8,307 bases of DNA from Flavobacteriales bacterium (GTDB taxonomy: Bacteria > Bacteroidota > Bacteroidia > Flavobacteriales > Parvicellaceae): positions 1 to 8,307 of the forward strand of contig JAAZYJ010000200.1 in the NCBI GenBank assembly GCA_014239715.1, written 5' to 3'. The notes under the pieces were generated by a model that worked only from the letters and a program-made list of their open reading frames with translations, was not told the origin of the DNA and made no database searches. The position numbers and the translations under genes were made by a program. This document shows positions 1 through 5,643 of the stretch, piece by piece; positions within the stretch are counted from its first letter, which is position 1, and the number at the start of each line of letters is the position of its first letter.

Positions 1-119
1 GACGAAGTCTGCTTTTCTTTTTGAACGGTTATGGTTCCGTTTTTTTTGTTGCCGGATTGCGCTGTTAGTTCAGCTAAAATGAAAAAGCTAAAAAGCGTTA
101 GAATAAAAAGTTTCATCAT
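1..119 (-). CDS. Secreted protein, 3' part cut by window edge (small exported protein family)
   Basis: Only the first 39 codons lie in the window. The reading frame starts at the ATG at 119-117; a second in-frame ATG follows immediately at 116. It encodes a typical signal peptide (Met-Met-Lys, a hydrophobic stretch rich in Leu and Phe, then a likely cleavage near LTAQ-S). The visible mature start contains GTITVQKEK. The same GT-x-x-I/V-x-K pattern follows the signal peptides of the 132- and 171-residue proteins upstream, so I infer another member of that exported family. The start codon overlaps the stop of the upstream gene as ATGA (119-116), which implies translational coupling in the same operon. 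The open frame runs off position 1, so length and fold are unknown. Function is not recognisable from this fragment. Confidence 0.8.
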   Translation of the reverse strand, partial: MMKLFILTLFSFFILAELTAQSGNKKNGTITVQKEKQTS

Positions 120-487
120 TTCACAACAGTAAAGTTTTTCCCCTCAATTGACTGCCTTCCGCCGTTTCCCGTTACTTGCATCACCTCACTGAACATGACA
201 CGTGTACCAGCAGGTGAATTTCTTAATGTTTCCAATGCTTTCTTACTAAAGCATTTTCCAGCTTCTTGGAATTGCATCACCTTAGCGCCATTGTCGATCA
301 TTAATATCATTTTGAAAGAGGCAATGGTCCCGTTTTTGACCTCAAGGCATGATACGGTTGAGTCAATTTTCACATCACCGGCATTCCAGACCCCATTAAA
401 AGCATATTCCAATTTATTCGATTCTTCTGACTGAGCTATTGCTGATACCCAGATCAGACTCATGCAAATTGATATGATCGTCTTCAT
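116..487 (-). CDS. Small secreted protein resembling the GldM C-terminal domain (123 aa)
   Basis: Residues 1-18 form a signal peptide (MKTIISI, hydrophobic core, likely cleavage at SAIA-QS), so the product is exported, probably to the periplasm or surface. The mature part (about 26-123) is a single domain that resembles the C-terminal domain of GldM/PorM, the periplasmic arm of the type IX secretion and gliding motor. Visible family-like landmarks are GTIASFKM (53-60), GKCFS (77-81), a helix ending in PAGTRVMFSEV (92-102), a Gly-rich turn and a final beta strand ending in FTVVK. The transmembrane helix and upstream domains of true GldM (about 500 residues) are absent. It aligns well with the preceding 132-residue protein, including CLE at residue 47 and CF at residue 79. 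It lies 2 nt after that gene and overlaps the next by 4 nt. The role is unknown; a soluble partner or mimic of the motor domain is an inference. Confidence 0.88.
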   Translation of the reverse strand: MKTIISICMSLIWVSAIAQSEESNKLEYAFNGVWNAGDVKIDSTVSCLEVKNGTIASFKMILMIDNGAKVMQFQEAGKCFSKKALETLRNSPAGTRVMFSEVMQVTGNGGRQSIEGKNFTVVK

Positions 488-489
488 AA

Positions 490-888
490 TTATTTTCTTA
501 TTACAAATTTCATTCCAGGGAAGATGATGTCATCACCTTCTTCATTATACCCCAAAATATTAATAAATTCAATCTGAGACCCGGTACTCAGTTTTTTCAA
601 TATGTCGTAATTAGCACCAGTAAAACAACCTGTTTCATTTTTCACAAGCTTCCAGTTCCCTTTGCTGTCTTCAACGATGACCTCGAATTTATTAATTACG
701 CCGAGGGTTGGTTCAAGGCATTTGTCGAGCAAAAAATCCCGAAGTTTCAACGATCCACCATCAAGCCCTGCGAAGTAGACTACGGGTTTTAGATCACTTC
801 GTTCTTTTTGGATTTTTACCGTTCCGGTGACTTGGGAATAGAATGGCATCAATAAAAATGTTAAGCCAACAAGTAATACTAATTTCAT
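490..888 (-). CDS. Small secreted protein resembling the GldM C-terminal domain (132 aa)
   Basis: A signal peptide covers about residues 1-18 (MKLVLLVG, hydrophobic, ending near PFYS-Q). The mature protein begins with GTVKIQKE (22-29). It then shows a GldM-C-like layout: PVVYFAGLDGGSLKLRDF (35-52), a CLE motif at 57, KFEVIV (67-72), GCFTG (87-91), a helix, STGSQIEFINI (101-111), an acidic turn and a terminal strand ending in MKFVIRK. The order 'V-x-F strand, Gly, F-T/S, helix, G-S/T-x-I/V-x-F, loop with G, strand' matches the last domain of GldM/PorM. No membrane helix other than the signal is present, so this is a free-standing exported domain. It is a paralogue of the 123-residue neighbour, with Cys57 and Cys88 equivalent to Cys47 and Cys79 there. 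Its start overlaps the upstream stop by 4 nt (ATGA, 888-885). The domain call is fairly firm; the function is not known. Confidence 0.88.
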   Translation of the reverse strand: MKLVLLVGLTFLLMPFYSQVTGTVKIQKERSDLKPVVYFAGLDGGSLKLRDFLLDKCLEPTLGVINKFEVIVEDSKGNWKLVKNETGCFTGANYDILKKLSTGSQIEFINILGYNEEGDDIIFPGMKFVIRK

Positions 889-1400
889 TCAGTGCATTTG
901 GTCAAATATACGTCAAGTTTCATTTTTTTGCTATAGGCGGCCCTGACACCTAACCATATTTGCGTTGAATTTGCCTGTCCGTTGTATCTATAGATCTCGT
1001 TTGAATATAGCGATTTCATTTCCATGTACAGCTCTCCCTTGTACAGCTCGTATTTTCCTATTTCTTCAATATGGTCCATTGGAAGTGTATGAATGTTTTT
1101 GAAATGAAACTTTGGTTTTCTCCTTGATCGAAAAAAACAGACCTCCTGATCGTTGATAAAGTAAAAATAATATCTGGTCATTCTGTTGAACAGCCTTTTT
1201 TGCGGACGGGCATTCTCAACGATTTTTCCCGAACAATACAAGCCATTCATGTGTTCCAATTCACTCTCGAAGTCTGACTGATCTGAAGGTTCTGAAATCT
1301 CGCTTGTCTGGTTCTTCTTAATTGTGATGGTGCCGGTTCGCTGTCCCATCGTTGCTATGCTTAGCAGAAATGCAATAGTTATGCATAGAACCTTCGCCAT
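885..1400 (-). CDS. Secreted protein of unknown family (171 aa)
   Basis: I choose the ATG at 1400-1398, 6 nt after the stop of the 587-residue gene. An in-frame TTG at 1406, directly abutting that stop, is the alternative and would add two residues. The product starts MAKVLCITIAFLL and has a signal peptide ending near residue 19 (ATMG-QR). The mature N-terminus GTITIKK (23-29) repeats the pattern seen in the neighbouring exported proteins. An acidic, Ser-rich linker (32-48) follows. The rest is rich in aromatic and basic residues and in likely beta strands (YYFYFIN, CFFRSRRKPKFHF, GELYMEMKS, EIYRYNG, DVYLTK). Cysteines are at 56, 88 and 169. I do not recognise the family, and it lacks the clear GldM-C landmarks of the next two genes. 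The operon position and the exported, strand-rich character suggest an envelope component. Its stop overlaps the next start as ATGA. Confidence 0.8.
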   Translation of the reverse strand: MAKVLCITIAFLLSIATMGQRTGTITIKKNQTSEISEPSDQSDFESELEHMNGLYCSGKIVENARPQKRLFNRMTRYYFYFINDQEVCFFRSRRKPKFHFKNIHTLPMDHIEEIGKYELYKGELYMEMKSLYSNEIYRYNGQANSTQIWLGVRAAYSKKMKLDVYLTKCTE

Positions 1401-1406
1401 GCTCAA

Positions 1407-3170
1407 TCAATAGCCGAGTTTGTTTCTTAGCTCCTGACGTGACATAAGGCTAGCATCAAATAGCTTCACCTTAAATGTATGCTCCTTGGTTTTCGGCGGT
1501 ATTGAACGCATATAATCTGCGTCGAAGAATCCCAGGTCACCAGAAGTCGACAATGCCAGTAAAAGATTGTCCTTCTCGGGGTTCCACCTTAGTTTTTCAA
1601 ATTCCGTGCTTGAGTAACGGTAAACAGCATTTGTTTTCATTTCGATCAGCTGCGCATTTTCAAGTAGCAACGGATTGCCTAGCTGATCAGTAAATGAAGC
1701 CACTGTTTTTTGCCCGTTTGGTTTTGCTGCTATGGTCTTGTCAGCATTGTAAATGCCGAAGGACATAATAGAGAATACTCTGCTAACCTTTGTTCTGACG
1801 CTAAGCTTTTGTTCTGATTTGCCATTGCTGTTCATCGCTTCCACACTCAACCTGTATTGGACCAATAGCTTTTTCTGAAGATTTTTAGCATCTTGCAAGG
1901 CCTTCATTTTTTCCTGAAATTCAGCTTCTCTTTCAGCTTCGAATTCCAGTCTTTTATCCAGTTCCTTTTGGTAGGTTTCGAACTTTTCTTCGAATTTCAA
2001 TAGGGCTGATTGGTAGTCTTCACCTTTCAATGCCGGAAATACTTCGTACGTTTTCACTTGTTTTCCTTTTGATAAGGTAATGCTATACGCTTTACTTTCA
2101 TCTTTTTTGCTGATCGTGGCATTTGTCCACTCTACATCGAACACCTGTGGGGTAAAAGATTTTTCTGATTCAGCTACCTCGAAAACTACGTCTTTGTAGC
2201 TACTTAGCTCGGGGAAGTCATTGGGGTCAACCGCCAGGTCAAAGCTGTATCTTTCTTTGTTTACTTCTCTGGGTTTCAGTGGCTTATTGCTTTTTGCATC
2301 AACTGTTTTCTCAATTGCTTTCTGAAGTGATTTTGATGCTTCTTCTTTCTGTTCCGTTAGCTCAATAACTCTGTTGCCGCAGTCAACAATCTCCGGCAAC
2401 TCCAATATTTCTTCAGGAGAAAGCTGAGCGAGCTGGTCCTCAGGTTGATCTGTGACAATGTCGTCTTTGCCCTCATAGTTCCATCGACCAATTTCCTGAT
2501 CCAGATAATAGATGTTGAAGGTTGGACTTGAATTATTGGAGCTCATATTGATCTCTATCTCTTTATCCGATTGGATTTTTATAGGTTGATCATTCTGAAA
2601 GCCTTGAATATCCAGCATTCCAGCTGATTCAAAGTTGTAAGCGACCCCTGCAGAGTCATAGGTCATTGGGATTCCACTAAAAAAGATGTCAAGTTGGTCA
2701 TGAAACTCTCGGTATCTGATCTCAACTTCACCAGTCAATTCGTTCCCGTCTTTGCCTTCAAAGGCAAACGGAGGAATTGATATTTCTGAGCCGGTTGTGT
2801 GGACGAATGAGCCGCCTTGTTCTGCATTAATGAAATAGCTGGAATATTCCAGGTCCATTTCTTTAATCGGTGGTTGGACACATGGTGTATCATCTTCGTA
2901 GTCAAACTCGTCATCTGGGGCAGATTGAGTTGTTTTAGATGCGACAACCATGTTTTCATCGTCTTCATTACTGTTGATCAAAATTGAAGCGACTGTGGTT
3001 GTGACAGCAACTACAAAAACTGCAATACCAGTATTGAACCAGGTCGATTTGTAAAATGGTGGTTTTGTGAATGGTTGGGAGCCAGTAAGTACTGAGTCAA
3101 AATTTCTTTTGGCTGTTATTTCTGCGGATGTTAAAGGCTCTCTGTCTATGTTAATCTTTCTTTCTTCCAT
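1407..3170 (-). CDS. Single-pass membrane protein with large extracytoplasmic region, partner of the ECF sigma factor (587 aa)
   Basis: Residues 1-43 are a short, charged, presumably cytoplasmic tail (EPLTSAEITAKRNFDSVL). Residues 44-66 form one hydrophobic helix (WFNTGIAVFVVAVTTTVASI). An acidic linker follows (68-94, many D/E). Residues about 118-210 resemble a ZU5-like beta domain: GGSFV, then ISIPPFAF, LTGEVEIRYREF, SGIPMTY, and FESAGMLDI. Residues about 385-440 are a strongly charged coiled coil (KFEEKFETYQKELDKRLEF and onward). A compact region of about 150 residues closes the protein. Its start lies 5 nt after the sigma gene stop, so the two are co-transcribed. The layout (inner tail, one helix, large outer part, next to a sigma factor) suits an anti-sigma or signal-sensing membrane partner. 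It has no FecR or zinc-binding anti-sigma motif that I can see, so the regulatory role is inference. The short tail is small for an anti-sigma domain. Confidence 0.85.
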   Translation of the reverse strand: MEERKINIDREPLTSAEITAKRNFDSVLTGSQPFTKPPFYKSTWFNTGIAVFVVAVTTTVASILINSNEDDENMVVASKTTQSAPDDEFDYEDDTPCVQPPIKEMDLEYSSYFINAEQGGSFVHTTGSEISIPPFAFEGKDGNELTGEVEIRYREFHDQLDIFFSGIPMTYDSAGVAYNFESAGMLDIQGFQNDQPIKIQSDKEIEINMSSNNSSPTFNIYYLDQEIGRWNYEGKDDIVTDQPEDQLAQLSPEEILELPEIVDCGNRVIELTEQKEEASKSLQKAIEKTVDAKSNKPLKPREVNKERYSFDLAVDPNDFPELSSYKDVVFEVAESEKSFTPQVFDVEWTNATISKKDESKAYSITLSKGKQVKTYEVFPALKGEDYQSALLKFEEKFETYQKELDKRLEFEAEREAEFQEKMKALQDAKNLQKKLLVQYRLSVEAMNSNGKSEQKLSVRTKVSRVFSIMSFGIYNADKTIAAKPNGQKTVASFTDQLGNPLLLENAQLIEMKTNAVYRYSSTEFEKLRWNPEKDNLLLALSTSGDLGFFDADYMRSIPPKTKEHTFKVKLFDASLMSRQELRNKLGY

Positions 3171-3175
3171 GACGT

Positions 3176-3772
3176 TTATTCCCTACGGAATTGTTTTTGA
3201 AGTTTTCTGAGAACGCGGTATGCCCTGACTTTGGCGTTATTTTCAGTCAGGTCCATTATTTCCCCGATCTCGCGATAAGAGTGTTTTTCAAAAAATCTCA
3301 GTTCGATGAGCTGAAGGTCATTCGCGGGCAATTCTGCAATTCGCTGAATCAGCTCCTGTTTGAGCTCTTCGTTACATTCTTCGTCTAATTCCTCCATGAT
3401 TTCATAGACGTGAGAAGTTTCTATGTTAACCGTTCTTTTGGCATTACTTTCTTTAAAGGTTTGGTATACCTCGCTCTTGGCAATTCTGTACAGCCAGGAA
3501 GCGAAGGGAACTCCTCTAAATTGATATTTATGAATATTTGAAAGAGCTTTCATGAATACTTGTGAAGTAACATCAAAGGCTAAATCCTTATCATCCATGC
3601 GTTGCCAGGCGTATCTGAAAATCTGTTCGTGGTACTTGTTATATAAATATTCGAACTTTGCCGGATCTTTCTTAGAAGCTTCCACATAGGAATTTTCTTC
3701 CAATAGCTGATCTTTTGTTTTGTGATACCTACCTTGTGTGTACATGTATTCAGAAGAATTTATGGTTAACAT
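3176..3772 (-). CDS. ECF-type RNA polymerase sigma factor (sigma-70 family, group 4), 198 aa
   Basis: The protein has the two-domain architecture of extracytoplasmic-function sigma factors. Region 2 spans about residues 37-112 (FEYLYNKYHEQIFRYAW, then DLAFDVTSQVFMKAL for core binding, and PFASWLYRIAKSEVYQTFKE for -10 recognition). A variable acidic linker rich in Glu follows (124-138). Region 4 spans about 139-196 (IAELPANDLQLIELRFFEKHSY, then the helix-turn-helix REIGEIMDLTENNAKVRAYRVLRKL for -35 recognition). There is an N-terminal extension of about 30 residues before region 2. I keep the ATG at 3772 because AAAGGAG lies just upstream; Met10 is a less likely alternative. It heads the operon and is followed after 5 nt by the single-pass membrane protein, a usual place for a regulator of sigma activity. 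Autoregulation of this operon is likely but not shown. Confidence 0.95.
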   Translation of the reverse strand: MLTINSSEYMYTQGRYHKTKDQLLEENSYVEASKKDPAKFEYLYNKYHEQIFRYAWQRMDDKDLAFDVTSQVFMKALSNIHKYQFRGVPFASWLYRIAKSEVYQTFKESNAKRTVNIETSHVYEIMEELDEECNEELKQELIQRIAELPANDLQLIELRFFEKHSYREIGEIMDLTENNAKVRAYRVLRKLQKQFRRE

Positions 3773-3776
3773 TACA

Positions 3777-3784
3777 CTCCTTTC
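3777..3784 (-). promoter_or_regulatory. Ribosome binding site of the sigma-factor gene
   Basis: The minus strand reads GAAAGGAG, then TGTA, then ATG. This is a strong purine-rich Shine-Dalgarno match with a short 4-nt spacer. It is the clearest such site in the window, where other genes show little, and it supports the ATG at 3772 over Met10. Confidence 0.6.
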
Positions 3785-3821
3785 TACTGATTTACTTCTA
3801 TAACATAAATCAATAAAAAAG

Positions 3822-3888
3822 TAACACGTTAAATAAACAAAAATGTTTTAACGAGTTAAGATGTTCAGAAACAAAATGTTACTGTAAC
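3822..3888. repeat. Cluster of three short palindromes upstream of the sigma operon
   Basis: Three small dyads lie in the 183-nt region before the sigma gene. TAACACGTTA (3822-3831) and TTAACGAGTTAA (3848-3859) share the form TAAC-NN-GTTA, with centres 27 nt apart. GTTACTGTAAC (3878-3888) has the arms reversed around one base. Spacing of nearly three helical turns and position just upstream of the first gene fit regulator binding sites. The region is AT-rich and each dyad is short, so chance is a real alternative. I could not identify a convincing Bacteroidota-type promoter (TTTG / TAnnTTTG with usual spacing) here. Confidence 0.3.
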
Positions 3889-3899
3889 CTGTGGGAGTG

Positions 3900-3918
3900 A
3901 AAAACTAAGGTGATCTTA
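3900..3918 (-). terminator. Weak terminator-like element after the hydroxylase gene
   Basis: Downstream of the hydroxylase stop (3956), the minus strand reads TAAG-ATCAC-CTTA-G-TTTTT. The stem is only 4 bp, so folding strength is low, but the T run directly after it is what a rho-independent terminator would have. It separates the hydroxylase gene from the sigma operon. Read-through into that operon cannot be excluded. Confidence 0.25.
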
Positions 3919-3955
3919 CGTGGATTAACAGAAAGCTAATAGTAACTACGCAGAA

Positions 3956-4612
3956 TTATTTGTTTTGTTGCCCTGAGTCCTGAGAAATATTGTGTAGAGT
4001 CCCAAATACACGATCCCAGAAGATGTTGCTCAGTCCGAAACCAAGGGAGTGATCTTTATAATGATGCATCATATGATTGGTCTTTATCTTCAAGAACCAT
4101 TTGCCTTTATAATTGGAATGATGGGTAGCAAAATGTATCATATCGTAGGTAACATAACCAAGTGTGAACCCTGAAGTAAATGAGAACACCAGATCCATGT
4201 GGAATCCAAAACAAACACAAAATACCCCGAAAAGCACCAGGGCAAGAGCCAGGCTTGCACCCGGAGGCATTACCAATCTTTTTGAGTCGTTTGGGTGGTT
4301 GTGATGAACGCCGTGAACAATAAAATGGACACGTTCTCCTATTTTTCCCTTTAGGTCCAGATGAAAGAAATATCGATGCAAAAAATACTCAAATAGGGTC
4401 CAGAATATACCTCCGCCGATGAATATGGATAGAAATGTAACCCAATAGATCCCGTAGCTAATCAATGCCAAATATATCATCCCTGCTATGATTGGAAGAT
4501 AGATGATCAATACTACGGAGAAGTGCACTCGGGAGAAGTAATCCAAAAAATTATTTTTGAACATCCTTGGTGATTCGTCCAGGTTGGAGACAAAGGGCTT
4601 ATTATTTTCCAC
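3956..4612 (-). CDS. Fatty acid 2-hydroxylase-type membrane hydroxylase (sterol desaturase superfamily), 218 aa
   Basis: The protein carries the histidine-cluster pattern of the fatty acid hydroxylase superfamily: HRYFFH (79-84), HGVHHNHP (100-107), HFATHH (160-165) and HMMHH (180-184). These would bind a di-metal centre at the membrane surface. Sequence around them (FEYFLHRYFFH, HGVHHNHPNDSKRLVMPP, GFGLSNIFWDRVFGT) closely resembles the catalytic domain of Scs7/FA2H, which 2-hydroxylates acyl chains of sphingolipids. The N-terminal cytochrome b5 domain of the eukaryotic enzymes is absent, so electrons must come from another protein. Hydrophobic segments lie at about 28-53, 55-78, and 119-155 (two passes). 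Start: GTG at 4612, preceded two codons upstream by an in-frame TAA; ATG at Met17 (4564) is an alternative. It is transcribed divergently from the DUF58 gene. A likely substrate is the 2-position of sphingolipid, sulfonolipid or other amide-linked acyl chains, but this is inferred. Confidence 0.9.
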   Translation of the reverse strand: MENNKPFVSNLDESPRMFKNNFLDYFSRVHFSVVLIIYLPIIAGMIYLALISYGIYWVTFLSIFIGGGIFWTLFEYFLHRYFFHLDLKGKIGERVHFIVHGVHHNHPNDSKRLVMPPGASLALALVLFGVFCVCFGFHMDLVFSFTSGFTLGYVTYDMIHFATHHSNYKGKWFLKIKTNHMMHHYKDHSLGFGLSNIFWDRVFGTLHNISQDSGQQNK

Positions 4613-4636
4613 ACCTTAAATTTAGAAAACTCATTA

Positions 4637-4663
4637 ATACTAAATGTTTTTTGAATTTAGTAT
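4637..4663. repeat. Perfect 9-bp inverted repeat between divergent genes (candidate operator)
   Basis: ATACTAAAT (4637-4645) and ATTTAGTAT (4655-4663) are exact reverse complements separated by 9 nt. It lies in the 106-nt region between the divergently transcribed hydroxylase and DUF58 genes. The arm-to-arm centre distance of 18 nt is close to two helical turns, which suits a dimeric repressor or activator acting on either gene. A transcript hairpin is possible but AT-rich and weak, and it would lie in the 5' leader of the hydroxylase mRNA. No regulator gene is adjacent. Confidence 0.4.
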
Positions 4664-4691
4664 ATAACATTAAAAGGCTAAAATACTTTTC
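4656..4691 (+). promoter_or_regulatory. Possible promoter of the DUF58 gene
   Basis: TACTTTTC (4684-4691) matches the Bacteroidota -7 element TAnnTTTG except at the last base. TTTA (4656-4659) is a poor -33 element at roughly the expected distance. Transcription would start about 20-25 nt before the GTG at 4719. The -33-like part falls in the right arm of the inverted repeat at 4637-4663, so a protein bound there could affect initiation. Both elements are degenerate in AT-rich DNA. Confidence 0.2.
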
Positions 4692-4718
4692 AACATATCA
4701 ATTCGTTACATTTAGCGC

Positions 4719-5636
4719 GTGCAAAGAACAATAGACAGACAAAAGATAAGATCTTTAGGAGGGTTTGAATTTTTGGCCAAACAGGCTGTAGAAGGATTTA
4801 TTACAGGGATGCATAAAAGTCCGTTCCACGGGTTTTCTGTTGAATTTGCTGAGCACCGACTGTACAACAAGGGAGAATCAACGAAGCATATTGACTGGAA
4901 GCTTTATGCTCGTACGGATAAATTATTTGTAAAACGCTACGAAGAAGAGACAAATCTCCGATGTCAGCTGGTGATCGATGCCTCCAGCTCAATGTACTTT
5001 CCCAGTAAGGATGAATGGAATAAGATCAACTTTTCGGCTCATGCTGCGGCGGCGCTGACTTATTTATTTCGTAGACAACGAGACGCAGTTGGGTTGAGTT
5101 TTTTTTCGGACAAGCTTGAATTGCATACACCTGCAAAAAGCAGTCTTTCACACCATAGATTTATATACTCAGAGCTGGAAAAGGTGTTGTTTGATTTTGA
5201 GCCGGCACAACAAAAAGCGACTTCAGTGGCTGAAAATCTGCATACGATTGCTGAGAATATTGCAAGAAGAAGTCTGGTTTGCATTTTTAGTGATATGCTA
5301 ACAAGCGAAAATGCAGAGGATGTTTTTTCAGCTTTGCAACATTTGCGGCACGCGAAACATGAAGTGATTGTGTTTCATGTGCGTGACGAAGAAAAAGAGA
5401 TCAATTTAGAATTTGATAACCGTCCATACACTTTTGTAGATATGGAAACAGGGGAGACCATTAAGCTTAATCCGAATCAATACAAAGATAAGTTCAGACA
5501 ATTGGCTGATTCAAAAAAGCGGGATTTAAAGCTCAAATGTGGCCAATACATGATCGATTTTGTGGATTGCGACATACAGACCGGGTACGACAACATTCTG
5601 CTGCAGTACCTTATTAAAAGACAGAAAATGATCTGA
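4719..5636 (+). CDS. DUF58 family protein with von Willebrand A-like fold (305 aa)
   Basis: The N-terminal half has the DUF58 signature in order: HKSPFHGFSVEFAEHRLYN (32-50), GESTKHIDWKLYARTD (52-67) and KLFVKRYEEETN (68-79). Next comes LVIDASSSM (84-92), a DxSxS metal-ion-dependent adhesion motif of von Willebrand A domains, with further strands at VGLSFFSDK and SLVCIFSDM (185-193). The length is normal for the short soluble form, and I see no membrane helix. DUF58 proteins usually sit beside a MoxR-type AAA+ ATPase and Bat-like membrane proteins and are thought to help assemble or mature envelope or metal-dependent complexes. Here no MoxR or Bat gene is adjacent, so it is an orphan within this window. 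Start: GTG at 4719, fixed by an in-frame TAG two codons upstream; the next Met (31) would delete conserved sequence. It diverges from the hydroxylase and converges on the fibre-like gene 7 nt away. Confidence 0.93.
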   Translation: MQRTIDRQKIRSLGGFEFLAKQAVEGFITGMHKSPFHGFSVEFAEHRLYNKGESTKHIDWKLYARTDKLFVKRYEEETNLRCQLVIDASSSMYFPSKDEWNKINFSAHAAAALTYLFRRQRDAVGLSFFSDKLELHTPAKSSLSHHRFIYSELEKVLFDFEPAQQKATSVAENLHTIAENIARRSLVCIFSDMLTSENAEDVFSALQHLRHAKHEVIVFHVRDEEKEINLEFDNRPYTFVDMETGETIKLNPNQYKDKFRQLADSKKRDLKLKCGQYMIDFVDCDIQTGYDNILLQYLIKRQKMI

Positions 5637-5643
5637 CGATAAC

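Noticed and set aside
2735..2968. 77-codon minus-strand frame inside the 587-residue gene
   Set aside because: Same strand but a different frame. The host frame encodes a coherent protein across the region, and this product has no plausible structure.
1407..3170. Canonical FecR-type anti-sigma factor
   Set aside because: Position suits it, but the FecR domain signature and the STN/TonB-receptor context are absent.
3773..3840. TTTG...TACTTTTT as a Bacteroidota promoter for the sigma gene
   Set aside because: The spacing between the two elements is only about 14 nt, too short for the usual arrangement, and the last base of the -7 element does not match.
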